A program made the translations under genes and the position numbers. A stretch of 10,554 nucleotides of DNA from JAMPXD01 sp041481895 (lineage in GTDB: Bacteria > Desulfobacterota > Desulfuromonadia > Geobacterales > Geobacteraceae), in the NCBI GenBank assembly GCA_041481895.1, contig JBGPCQ010000108.1, positions 1 to 10,554 of the forward strand, given 5' to 3'. This document shows, one piece after another, positions 1 through 5,821 of the stretch. The notes under the pieces were generated by a model. That model had not been told where the DNA came from. It ran no database searches and was given only the letters and a program-made list of their open reading frames with translations. The number at the start of each line of letters is the position of its first letter. The first letter of the stretch is position 1.

Positions 1-129
1 CCCCTCATGCCGACCTTCCATCCGGCCTTTCTTCTTCGGAACGCCAGCATGAAGCGGGAGGTGTGGGAGGATATGCAGCAGGTGATGAAACTGCTGGGGA
101 TGGAAGTACCCAAAAAAAAGATCGATTGA
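1..129 (+). CDS. Uracil-DNA glycosylase, family 4-like, C-terminal fragment
   Basis: Only the last 42 codons are in the window; the gene begins upstream and ends at TGA (127-129). The fragment contains PTFHPAFLLRN followed by a helix with KREVWEDMQQVMKLL. The His-Pro-Ala motif followed by LLR, then a Lys-Arg/Trp-Glu-Asp helix, is the typical C-terminal end of family 4 (and 5) uracil-DNA glycosylases, where the His lies in the loop that contacts DNA at the uracil site. These enzymes remove uracil that arises from cytosine deamination and start base-excision repair in the cytoplasm. The Fe-S cluster cysteines and the catalytic N-terminal motif would lie outside the window, so family 4 versus 5 cannot be told apart. 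A hairpin terminator follows 18 nt after the stop, which suggests the transcript ends here. The tail after the helix is short and lysine-rich. Confidence 0.75.
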   Translation, partial: PLMPTFHPAFLLRNASMKREVWEDMQQVMKLLGMEVPKKKID

Positions 130-147
130 AGTGTTGGTACCTTTGAC

Positions 148-175
148 ACGGGAGCACATGCGGGTGTGCTCCTGT
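148..175 (+). terminator. Hairpin terminator after the glycosylase gene
   Basis: Positions 148-158 pair with 165-175 (11 pairs, one of them G-T) around the 6-nt loop TGCGGG. The core GGAGCACA/TGTGCTCC is perfect. The downstream stretch ATATTCTATCTT is T-rich but not a clean T run, so Rho-independent termination may be partial. The hairpin sits between the glycosylase stop and the ribosome binding site of the thioesterase, so some read-through into that gene is possible. Confidence 0.6.
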
Positions 176-197
176 ATATTCTATCTTCATCGCAAAC

Positions 198-203
198 GGA
201 GGA
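198..203 (+). promoter_or_regulatory. Ribosome binding site that sets the thioesterase start
   Basis: GGAGGA ends 4 nt before the GTG at 208. The frame stays open up to a GTG at 166, but that codon lies inside the hairpin at 148-175 and has no Shine-Dalgarno sequence. The start at 208 is therefore preferred. Confidence 0.7.
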
Positions 204-207
204 AGCC

Positions 208-651
208 GTGTACACGCAAGCATATGAAGAGCCGATGGTGGAAGGCGCTCCGCTCCCCTTTGAATTGCCTGACTGGATAGCCTGCGCCCCCTTCGAGGAA
301 TACCTGGGGATGCGGATCGAGGCGGCGGCGGATGGCAAGGCGGTCCTTACCATGCCGTTCAGGGTGAAGCTGGCCCAGGGTAAGGGGCTCATGCACGGAG
401 GGGCGGTCACGGCCCTGGCGGACACGGCCGTGGCCATGGCGATCAAGAGCATCCTGCCGGAGGAGACCCATTTCGCCACGGTGGAAATGTCCCTGAAATT
501 CCACGCCCCGGTGAAGGGGGGGACGGTCAAGGCCGTGGCACATGTCGCGGAACAGGAGGGACGGACGATTCGGGGCGAGGCTGAAGTGTTCGACGAGAAT
601 GGGGTCAATGTGGCGAGTTTTATGTCGGTGTTCAAGATGAAGAGGCAGTAA
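208..651 (+). CDS. PaaI-like hotdog-fold thioesterase
   Basis: Encodes 147 residues, the usual size for a single hotdog domain. The signature GLMHGGAVTALAD is at residues 60-72. In this family the His-Gly-Gly loop (63-65) and the Asp at 72 on the central helix form the thioester-cleaving site. The end of the protein (VNVASFMSVFKMKR) is the last beta strand typical of PaaI/YbgC-type enzymes. The first 25 or so residues are a family-variable extension before the hotdog domain. Such cytoplasmic enzymes hydrolyse acyl-CoA or aryl-CoA esters; the substrate cannot be read from sequence. GTG 208 was chosen because of GGAGGA at 198-203. No promoter is evident in the 78 nt after the glycosylase stop, so transcription may come from read-through or from a site I do not recognise. 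Neighbouring genes give no pathway clue. Confidence 0.85.
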   Translation: MYTQAYEEPMVEGAPLPFELPDWIACAPFEEYLGMRIEAAADGKAVLTMPFRVKLAQGKGLMHGGAVTALADTAVAMAIKSILPEETHFATVEMSLKFHAPVKGGTVKAVAHVAEQEGRTIRGEAEVFDENGVNVASFMSVFKMKRQ

Positions 652-656
652 GTGAC

Positions 657-698
657 GAAGTATGAAGGATGAATTATGAAGTATGAATGGTGAAGAAT
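657..698. repeat. Two-copy 21-bp direct repeat
   Basis: Copies at 657-677 and 678-698 match at 17 of 21 positions and share the 10-mer GAAGTATGAA. The stretch has stop codons and no gene. It lies just after the thioesterase stop and before palindromic element A. It may be a remnant of a short tandem repeat. Confidence 0.6.
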
Positions 699-730
699 CT
701 GGGTTTTCTTAAATAACTATCGACCGAAAA

Positions 731-850
731 GTTAACGTTCAAAAATGCCCAGATGCAAGGCGTCGAGGCGCGAGCAGCGGAGCATACATCAGTATGTGAG
801 CAGCGGAGCGACGAAGGCAACGCCGCAGATGGGCGTTTTTCAACGTTAAC
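731..850 (-). repeat. Palindromic repeat element A (120 nt)
   Basis: The 20-nt ends (731-750 and 831-850) are inverted repeats matching at 18 of 20 positions; the outer 9 bp, GTTAACGTT/AACGTTAAC, are perfect. At the centre CATAC (783-787) pairs with GTATG (792-796). This is flanked by two direct copies of GAGCAGCGGAGC (772-783, 798-809). A further 5-bp arm, GACCG (722-726)/CGGTC (854-858), extends the symmetry into the last codons of the regulator. The element overlaps the regulator's TAG stop by one base. It has no ORF and no transposase. It shares its layout with elements B and C near the right end. Strand is given as that of the gene it terminates. It may also help terminate both converging transcripts. 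Confidence 0.8.
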
Positions 851-2211
851 TAACGGTCCATGCCAAGGCGCCTCATTTTTTCTACCAGCGTCGTCCTGTT
901 CAGGTTAAGCATCTGCGCGGCCCGGGATTTGACTCCGTTCGACAGGGCAAGGGCCTCGATAATCATCTTCCGTTCTATGTCGCTGATGGTTTTCGGGAGA
1001 TCAACTCCCCGCTCGATAACACGCGTCGATGCTCCCGCCCTGATAGCTGAAGGGAGGTCGTCGAGGGTTATCTGGTCGCCATCAGTGAGCGCTACGGTCC
1101 GTTCCACGATGTTTTCCAGCTCCCTCACGTTGCCGGGCCAGTGATAGAATTCCAGGGCCTCGAAGGCTTCTTTGGTGAGGGTCATGCTCGGGCGTTTCAT
1201 CTCCTTGCAGTTTTTGCGGAGGAAATATCTGATGAGCGGGAGGGTGTCCTCTACTCTTTCCCGCAAGGGGGGGAGGTTGAGGGGGATGACATTGAGCCGG
1301 TAGAAGAGGTCGTCCCGAAAGTTGCCCGCCTTCACTTCCTCCTCCAGGTTCTGGTTGGTGGCGGAGATGACCCGGACATCAAGCTTGATCGGCCGCGTCG
1401 AGCCGACCCGCTCGACCTCCTGTTCCTGCAAAACCCTGAGGAGCTTGGTCTGCAGGTGCATCGGCATTGTTCCTATTTCGTCGAGAAATATGGTCCCCTT
1501 GTTGGCTGACTCGAATTTGCCGATCTTGTCCTTGATGGCGCCGGTAAAGGCGCCCTTGGTATGGCCGAAGAGTTCGCTTTCCAGCAGGTTTTCGGGAATG
1601 GCGCCGCAATGAACGGCGACAAAGGGTTTGTCCTTGCGGTGCCCGTTGAAGTGGATCGCTTTTGCCACGATCTCCTTGCCGGTGCCCGACTCCCCCATGA
1701 TAAGGACGGTGGAGTCGGTCTTGATGATCCGCTTCATGCGATTGAAGACCTTCTGCATGGCCGGTGAAGCGCCGATGATATTGGCGAACTCGAATTTATC
1801 GCGGAGTTGTTTCCTGAGGTAGACATTTTCGTTGAGGAGCAGCCGTTTTTCCACGGCTTTGCCGAGGATTATCCTGAGTTCATCGATATTAAGGGGCTTG
1901 GTGATGTAATCGAACGCCCCTTCCTTCATTGCCCGGACCGCTGTTTCTGCTGAGGCGTGACCGGTAATAAGGATGACTTCCATTGCCGGAGAGGCTGATT
2001 TGACCTGTTTGAGGATGTCGATGCCGTCAAGGTCGGGAAGGAAGAGGTCGGTGATGATTATGTCGAAGCCGTCCTCAGCCAGAAGCTCGAAAGCCTCGTT
2101 GCCTGAACCTGCACTTTTGACGTCATAATCGGCGCTTTTTAAAAGCAGGGTCAATGCTTCCCTGCTCGGCGCCTCGTCATCGATTAAAAGGATTTTAGTA
2201 CGCTCTTTCAT
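850..2211 (-). CDS. Sigma-54-dependent response regulator, NtrC family
   Basis: Encodes 453 residues, the usual NtrC-class length. Receiver domain about 5-118: acidic pair D11/D12, phosphoacceptor D55 (TDLFLPD), T83 and K105 (TKP), all conserved. AAA+ domain about 144-380: Walker A GESGTGKE at 173-180, the sigma-54 contact loop GAFTGA at 220-225 (intact), Walker B GTIFLDE at 239-245, and an arginine-rich RDDLFYRL segment. The C-terminal Fis-type helix-turn-helix is at about 412-450 (SRAAQMLNLNRTTLVEKMRRL). It should open sigma-54 promoters when phosphorylated by a partner histidine kinase, but no kinase is in the window, so the partner and targets are unknown. The ATG at 2211 is chosen because the receiver domain starts directly after it. 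A GGAGA lies 12 nt upstream, a rather long spacing. It is divergent from the nfeD-slipin operon and shares its promoter region. Confidence 0.95.
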   Translation of the reverse strand: MKERTKILLIDDEAPSREALTLLLKSADYDVKSAGSGNEAFELLAEDGFDIIITDLFLPDLDGIDILKQVKSASPAMEVILITGHASAETAVRAMKEGAFDYITKPLNIDELRIILGKAVEKRLLLNENVYLRKQLRDKFEFANIIGASPAMQKVFNRMKRIIKTDSTVLIMGESGTGKEIVAKAIHFNGHRKDKPFVAVHCGAIPENLLESELFGHTKGAFTGAIKDKIGKFESANKGTIFLDEIGTMPMHLQTKLLRVLQEQEVERVGSTRPIKLDVRVISATNQNLEEEVKAGNFRDDLFYRLNVIPLNLPPLRERVEDTLPLIRYFLRKNCKEMKRPSMTLTKEAFEALEFYHWPGNVRELENIVERTVALTDGDQITLDDLPSAIRAGASTRVIERGVDLPKTISDIERKMIIEALALSNGVKSRAAQMLNLNRTTLVEKMRRLGMDR

Positions 2212-2233
2212 GGCGGCACACATCTCCGGGACT

Positions 2234-2262
2234 GTAATACCATGTTTGGCCAGGATTGGCAA
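2234..2262 (-). promoter_or_regulatory. Candidate sigma-70 promoter of the response regulator
   Basis: On the minus strand, TTGCCA (2262-2257) and TATTAC (2239-2234) are separated by 17 bp, about 23 nt before the ATG at 2211. The -35 matches consensus at 5 of 6 bases and the -10 at 4 of 6. It lies within the 119-bp gap shared with the opposite promoter at 2275-2302. Confidence 0.45.
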
Positions 2263-2274
2263 TACGGGATTTGA

Positions 2275-2302
2275 TTGACGCAAGCTCCCGAAGGTGTATA
2301 CT
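2275..2302 (+). promoter_or_regulatory. Candidate sigma-70 promoter of the nfeD-slipin operon
   Basis: TTGACG (2275-2280) and TATACT (2297-2302) are separated by 16 bp; each matches consensus at 5 of 6 positions. The expected transcript start is near 2309, which would leave a leader of about 20 nt before GTG 2331. No sigma-54 GG-N10-GC site was seen in this gap. Confidence 0.6.
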
Positions 2303-2320
2303 TTACAGGCATAGCAGTAT

Positions 2321-2325
2321 GGAGG
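2321..2325 (+). promoter_or_regulatory. Ribosome binding site that sets the nfeD start at GTG 2331
   Basis: GGAGG ends 5 nt before GTG 2331, an ideal spacing. The upstream in-frame ATG at 2319 overlaps this motif and has no Shine-Dalgarno sequence of its own. Confidence 0.65.
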
Positions 2326-2330
2326 ACCGC

Positions 2331-3605
2331 GTGGGCAGGGCACTTTCGTTCACAATTCTGATGCTGGCCATATCCGTCGTCTGCCGGGCCGAATCTCCCG
2401 ACATCCGGGTGTTGACCATAGACGGTCCGATCAACCCGGTAACTGTCGATTACCTCCGTAAAAATATCAAAGAATCGGCCCGCAGGGAGGAAAGGCTCGT
2501 GTTGGTCGAGATGGACACCCCGGGTGGCCTCGATACCGCCATGCGTGACATTGTCAAGGATCTGCTTGCCAGCCCCGTTCCCGTGGTTGTCTTTGTAACC
2601 CCCCCGGGAGCGCGCGCAGCTTCGGCCGGAGCAGTGATAGGCATTGCCGCGGATATTCTTGCCATGGCGCCCGGCACCAATATCGGGGCTGCCCATCCGG
2701 TTGCCATCGGCGTGAAGCCTGACAAGGTCATGCAGGACAAAATCCTCAATGATGCAGAAGCCTATGTTGAAGGGATCGCGCGGAAACGGGGGCGGAATTT
2801 CGAGACGACAAAGAGCATGGTTCGACAGAGCATATCCCTTTCTGCGGAAAAGGCTCTTGAAGCCAAAGTCATCGATTTGATCGCTACGAACCGCGCGCAA
2901 TTGCTGAAAATGCTTGACGGCCGGGTCATCAGCCGGGACGGGAAGAGTATGACGCTGCGATTGGCCGGGGCACGGGTTGTAACCTGCGGAATGAGCGGAC
3001 GGCAAAGGATAATGAATGCCGTCAGCAACCCCAACGTGGCCTATGTGCTCTTGATGCTCGGTGTGCTCGGCCTCTTCTTCGAGCTGTCCAATCCCGGGGT
3101 GATTCTCCCGGGCGTAATCGGCGGGATATCCCTGATCCTGGCATTCTTTGCGTTCCAGGCTCTGCCCGTAAATTATGCGGGGGTCCTCCTGATCCTTCTT
3201 GCCCTCATCCTGTTCATCGCCGAGATCAAGATCGTCTCCCACGGCATGCTGACAATCGGAGGAATCGTGTCCATGATTTTCGGCTCTCTTCTCCTGTTCG
3301 AGTCACCGGAACCCTATCTGCGCGTCTCCCTCGGTGTGGTCCTGATAACGGTCCTCGTGACCGCTCTGTTTTTCGTTTTAGTTGTTGCCAAGGCGGTAAA
3401 GGCGCACCGAAGAAAGCCGGTCAGCGGGACCGAAGGACTGGTGGGAGAAGCAGGGTGGGCCGACTCCGACCTGACGCCGGAAGGTAAAGTCTTTGTCCGG
3501 GGCGAATACTGGGATGCCAGGAGCGACGAGCGGATCACCAAAGGGGAAAAGGTAGTGGTAGCGACGGTGGAGGGGATGCGGCTCAAGGTGAGAAGATCGT
3601 CGTAG
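2331..3605 (+). CDS. nfeD: NfeD-type membrane-bound ClpP-class serine protease (long form)
   Basis: Encodes 424 residues. Signal peptide 1-20 (hydrophobic core FTILMLAISVV, likely cut near CRA-ES). ClpP-class protease domain about 24-215, with DTPGG at 62-66 and the serine motif ARAASAG, where S98 is the expected nucleophile; K137 (DKILNDAEAY) fits the catalytic lysine of the Ser-Lys dyad known from the archaeal 1510-N protease. Five hydrophobic segments follow, at about 235-252, 259-278, 281-300, 303-323 and 332-355. A soluble OB-fold NfeD domain is at about 366-424, with the GEYWDA signature at 391-396. The long form is known to cleave the C-terminal hydrophobic end of its partner stomatin/slipin, which is the next gene here. 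The start is GTG 2331, by ribosome binding site and leader length; ATG 2319 would add four residues. The stop TAG lies inside a small palindrome (3602-3630). Confidence 0.93.
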   Translation: MGRALSFTILMLAISVVCRAESPDIRVLTIDGPINPVTVDYLRKNIKESARREERLVLVEMDTPGGLDTAMRDIVKDLLASPVPVVVFVTPPGARAASAGAVIGIAADILAMAPGTNIGAAHPVAIGVKPDKVMQDKILNDAEAYVEGIARKRGRNFETTKSMVRQSISLSAEKALEAKVIDLIATNRAQLLKMLDGRVISRDGKSMTLRLAGARVVTCGMSGRQRIMNAVSNPNVAYVLLMLGVLGLFFELSNPGVILPGVIGGISLILAFFAFQALPVNYAGVLLILLALILFIAEIKIVSHGMLTIGGIVSMIFGSLLLFESPEPYLRVSLGVVLITVLVTALFFVLVVAKAVKAHRRKPVSGTEGLVGEAGWADSDLTPEGKVFVRGEYWDARSDERITKGEKVVVATVEGMRLKVRRSS

Positions 3606-3630
3606 GGGCGAAGCAAACGTTTGCCCCTAC
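3602..3630 (+). repeat. Small palindrome spanning the nfeD stop codon
   Basis: GTAGGGGC (3602-3609) and GCCCCTAC (3623-3630) are perfect inverted arms. A second palindrome, CAAACGTTTG (3614-3623), lies between them. The TAG stop of nfeD (3603-3605) is part of the left arm. The hairpin has no T run and lies before the slipin ribosome binding site (AGGAGG, 3638-3643). It could attenuate or stabilise the operon mRNA rather than end it. It is not related in sequence to elements A-C. Confidence 0.7.
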
Positions 3631-3649
3631 AGGAAACAGGAGGAATGAA

Positions 3650-4411
3650 ATGTTCGACATTTTTAATTATGTTCCGCTCATTTTCGTAGTTGTCGTGGGT
3701 ATCATGTTTGCCGCCAGTGCCGTCCGGATTCTCCCTGAATACGAACGTGGCGTACTGTTCCGTCTCGGACGGTACGCCGGGGTCAGGGGGCCGGGACTCT
3801 TCTTCATCATTCCCGGGGTCGACCGGCTTGTCCGGGTATCCCTGCGCACCGTGGTCTTCGATGTCCCCCCCCAGGACGTCATCACCCACGACAACGTGAC
3901 GGTCAAGGTGTCGGCGGTTATCTACTTCCGGGTCATGGCCCCGGACAAAGCAATCATCGAGGTGGAGAACTTCCTGTATGCTACCAGCCAGCTGTCCCAG
4001 ACCACTTTGCGGAGCGTGCTCGGGCAAGTGGAACTGGACGAACTGCTGGCCAACCGGGAGAAAATCAACAGGCAACTCCAGGAGATCCTCGACCGCCATA
4101 CCGGTCCATGGGGGGTGAAGGTTGCCAATGTGGAGGTGAAGAATATCGACCTTCCCCAGGAGATGCAGCGGGCCATCGCCAAGCAGGCCGAGGCGGAACG
4201 GGAGCGGCGGGCGAAGATCATCCATGCCGAAGGTGAGATGCAGGCTTCGGAAAAGCTTGCTCAGGCTGCCCAGGTGCTGGCGACTGAACCTATGTCGCTG
4301 CAACTCCGCTACCTGCAGGCTCTTACTGAAATCGCCGCAGAGAAAAATTCCACCGTTATTTTCCCTGTGCCGATCGATCTTATAAAGATGTTTCTGGATA
4401 AAAAAGGATAA
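3650..4411 (+). CDS. Slipin: SPFH/stomatin-family membrane protein
   Basis: Encodes 253 residues, full family length. One N-terminal membrane segment (about 8-27) is followed by the SPFH/band-7 domain (about 28-180). Family landmarks are EYERGVLFRLG (30-40), GPGLFFIIP (47-55), VKVSAVIYFRV (85-95) and the WGVKVANVEVKNIDLP stretch (154-169). A charged Ala/Glu/Arg-rich coiled coil (about 171-212) follows, and the end has the conserved segment LRYLQALTEIAAEKNSTVIF (219-238). Slipins form oligomeric scaffolds on the inner membrane. In archaea and bacteria they pair with a long NfeD protease, and here the gene lies 44 nt after nfeD in the same operon. AGGAGG at 3638-3643 is 6 nt before ATG 3650. 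A strong terminator follows 45 nt after the stop. The likely role is membrane quality control or lipid-domain organisation, from family knowledge only. Confidence 0.95.
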   Translation: MFDIFNYVPLIFVVVVGIMFAASAVRILPEYERGVLFRLGRYAGVRGPGLFFIIPGVDRLVRVSLRTVVFDVPPQDVITHDNVTVKVSAVIYFRVMAPDKAIIEVENFLYATSQLSQTTLRSVLGQVELDELLANREKINRQLQEILDRHTGPWGVKVANVEVKNIDLPQEMQRAIAKQAEAERERRAKIIHAEGEMQASEKLAQAAQVLATEPMSLQLRYLQALTEIAAEKNSTVIFPVPIDLIKMFLDKKG

Positions 4412-4456
4412 AGCGTTGAGCGTGCTTTACCGGAGGAAATGAAGTAATTGCCTGGA

Positions 4457-4492
4457 AAAAGAAAAAAGCCCGTTATCGGGCTTTTTTCTTTT
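4457..4492. terminator. Strong bidirectional Rho-independent terminator
   Basis: Positions 4457-4472 and 4477-4492 form a perfect 16-bp stem with the loop TTAT. The GC core is GCCCG/CGGGC, flanked by A and T runs, so each strand reads as hairpin plus T tract. It lies between the convergent slipin (+) and peptidyl-prolyl isomerase (-) genes and can end both transcripts. Confidence 0.95.
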
Positions 4493-4513
4493 ATGGTGTG
4501 GAAAGGTGATCGG

Positions 4514-5557
4514 TTACTTGTCCGACTTCTCGATTTTTGCACTGCTCTTCATCTTGGCCACATAATCACTGACGGCTTTTTGCATCTTGAGCCGTTTGAG
4601 GTAGGTTTCGATTTCACCCTTAACGACGTCGAGTTTGGCGACGCCTCCCTCCTTCTTTTCAACAAGCTTGATTATGTGGTATCCGAACTGGGTTTCCACC
4701 ACGCCGCTAATTTCACCCGGTTTGAGGGCTGCTGTCGCATTCTCGAAGGGGGGGACCATCTCTCCCTTGCCGAAAAAGCCGAGATCTCCACCCTGCGCAC
4801 TGCTGGGGCAGGATGATTCGGCCTTGGCGAGGGCAGCGAAATCTTCGCCGGCAAGAATTCTTTTTCTTAGTGCCTCAGCTTTATCCCGGGCTTTCAGCTT
4901 CTCTTCAGGCGTTGCTTCGGGCTTGACACCAATCAGGATATGGCTCGCATGGTAGCTTTCGGGCTGCTTGAACTTATCCTGGTTTTCCTCGTAAAACTTT
5001 TTAATATCTGCATCGGAAATAGTCATCTTGCTGACTATTTCCTTTTCCAGGAGGTTGCCGATGACAACGTCCTTGCGAATCAGTTCCAGTACTTCCTTAT
5101 CAGTGATGTTGTTGGCCTTGAGCGCCGCCTCATACTCTGCCGGAGTGGTGAAACGGGCCTTCCCCTGTGCTGCTTTATCTGCAACCTGTTTGTCCAGGTC
5201 CTTGATTTCCAGCTTCAGTCCCGCCTGGTAGACCAGTTCGGCACTGATGAGCTGGTCAAGGGCGGCGCTCTCCATCTGCTTTTTCGCTTCAGGGTCCATA
5301 TTTTGCGGCATGCGGTTCTGGGCGGCAAGGATCTTGGTCGCACGATCCACTTCGGCACGGGTAATGGGGGTGCCGTTGACCTTGGCGATTACGTCGGATG
5401 GTGACATTTGCGGAACGGATGCCTCCTTGGCCGGGACAGGTTCGCTTTTTGATTCAGGGGGCTTCGGTGTGTCGGCAAAAGCAATTACGGCCTGTAAGCT
5501 CAGCACGGTAAAAGCTGTCAGGATCGAGGGGGCAACACTCTTCTTGAGCAGTTTCAT
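4514..5557 (-). CDS. Secreted parvulin-type peptidyl-prolyl cis-trans isomerase (SurA/PpiC-like)
   Basis: Encodes 347 residues. The signal peptide 1-28 has a KLLKK n-region and ends AFA-DT. A Pro/Glu/Lys-rich linker runs about 30-50. The SurA-like N-terminal chaperone helices cover about 51-190, starting with VIAKVNGTPITRAEVDRA. One rotamase domain is at about 201-302, with the family landmarks HASHIL (203-208), GGDLGFF (256-262, after PSSAQ) and FGYHIIKL (291-298). A C-terminal helix of about 45 residues follows. It has one parvulin domain, whereas E. coli SurA has two. The expected role is folding of exported or outer-membrane proteins in the periplasm. ATG 5557 is supported by AAGGAGA upstream and by the signal peptide; the open frame further upstream lies in the AT-rich promoter DNA. 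The gene is alone on its strand and ends at the terminator 4457-4492. Confidence 0.93.
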   Translation of the reverse strand: MKLLKKSVAPSILTAFTVLSLQAVIAFADTPKPPESKSEPVPAKEASVPQMSPSDVIAKVNGTPITRAEVDRATKILAAQNRMPQNMDPEAKKQMESAALDQLISAELVYQAGLKLEIKDLDKQVADKAAQGKARFTTPAEYEAALKANNITDKEVLELIRKDVVIGNLLEKEIVSKMTISDADIKKFYEENQDKFKQPESYHASHILIGVKPEATPEEKLKARDKAEALRKRILAGEDFAALAKAESSCPSSAQGGDLGFFGKGEMVPPFENATAALKPGEISGVVETQFGYHIIKLVEKKEGGVAKLDVVKGEIETYLKRLKMQKAVSDYVAKMKSSAKIEKSDK

Positions 5558-5591
5558 CACTATATCTCCTTGTACGGAAGTTAATTGTAAA

Positions 5592-5619
5592 ATTCTATCA
5601 TTTTTCTGCTTTTTATCAA
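5592..5619 (-). promoter_or_regulatory. Candidate sigma-70 promoter of the isomerase gene
   Basis: On the minus strand TTGATA (5619-5614) and TAGAAT (5597-5592) are 16 bp apart. TGA directly before the -10 gives the extended form TGATAGAAT. The expected start near 5585 leaves a leader of about 28 nt to ATG 5557. Confidence 0.6.
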
Positions 5620-5670
5620 AGTCTAATCTGCTGATCTTTTTACTGCAAATTATATAACAAGATTTTATCG

Positions 5671-5699
5671 TTGACATTGTTTTTAATATTTGTTTTTAT
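5671..5699 (+). promoter_or_regulatory. Candidate sigma-70 promoter of pyc
   Basis: A perfect -35, TTGACA (5671-5676), lies 17 bp before TTTTAT (5694-5699, 4 of 6 matches). This would give a leader of about 115 nt before ATG 5822, long enough to include the dyads at 5726-5774. Closer -10-like sequences exist (for example GATAAT at 5770-5775) but lack a matching -35. Confidence 0.45.
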
Positions 5700-5725
5700 G
5701 TGAGATTAGTGATAATGCATATAAC

Positions 5726-5774
5726 TATTTAAAATGTCTAAATAATTTTAGTTACGCTAAAGTTTTATCGATAA
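5726..5774 (+). promoter_or_regulatory. Cluster of three short dyads upstream of pyc
   Basis: TATTTA (5726-5731) and TAAATA (5739-5744) are inverted around 7 nt. TTTAG (5747-5751) and CTAAA (5757-5761) are inverted around 5 nt. TTATCGATAA (5765-5774) is a perfect palindrome. They lie within about 50 bp, between the best promoter and the ribosome binding site (GGAGG, 5810-5814). They could be operator half-sites, but in DNA this AT-rich short dyads also arise by chance. I do not recognise a known regulator's motif. Confidence 0.3.
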
Positions 5775-5821
5775 TGTAATTGTTTTATTTTATTTAAAAC
5801 ACGTTCCTTGGAGGCTGGTGT

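Larger units (their letters stand above)
5581..5800. other. AT-rich divergent intergenic region
   Basis: By direct count 45 of 220 bases are G or C (about 20%), in sharp contrast to the GC-rich pyc gene next to it. The whole gap between the two divergent starts is 264 bp. It holds the promoters for both genes and several short dyads but no credible ORF. Possible explanations are UP-element-like promoter activation, nucleoid-protein binding, or easy melting for strong pyc expression; the sequence alone does not decide. Confidence 0.75.

Noticed and set aside
166..207. N-terminal extension of the thioesterase from GTG 166
   Set aside because: The codon lies in the terminator hairpin with no Shine-Dalgarno sequence, while GTG 208 has GGAGGA at a good distance.
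731..850. Element A as a CRISPR array or an insertion sequence
   Set aside because: There are no regular repeat-spacer units and no transposase; the two GAGCAGCGGAGC copies flank a single hairpin.
2256..2330. Longer NfeD start upstream of 2331
   Set aside because: It would run through the predicted promoter (2275-2302) and bury the signal peptide. ATG 2319 is possible but lacks its own ribosome binding site.
2208..3242. 344-codon minus-strand open frame opposite nfeD
   Set aside because: No recognisable domain, and it is antisense to a gene with clear protease and membrane motifs.
3314..4303. 329-codon minus-strand open frame opposite nfeD and the slipin gene
   Set aside because: No recognisable motif, composition typical of an antisense shadow, and it spans two well-supported genes.
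4432..4447. GGAGGA followed by ATG AAG TAA after the slipin stop, a possible lost gene start
   Set aside because: The spacing is only 2 nt, the frame ends after two codons, and the terminator follows at once. Probably chance or a remnant.
5645..5660. TATATAAT on the minus strand as the main isomerase promoter
   Set aside because: Its -35 position is poor. The extended -10 promoter at 5592-5619 fits better, although this could be a secondary start.
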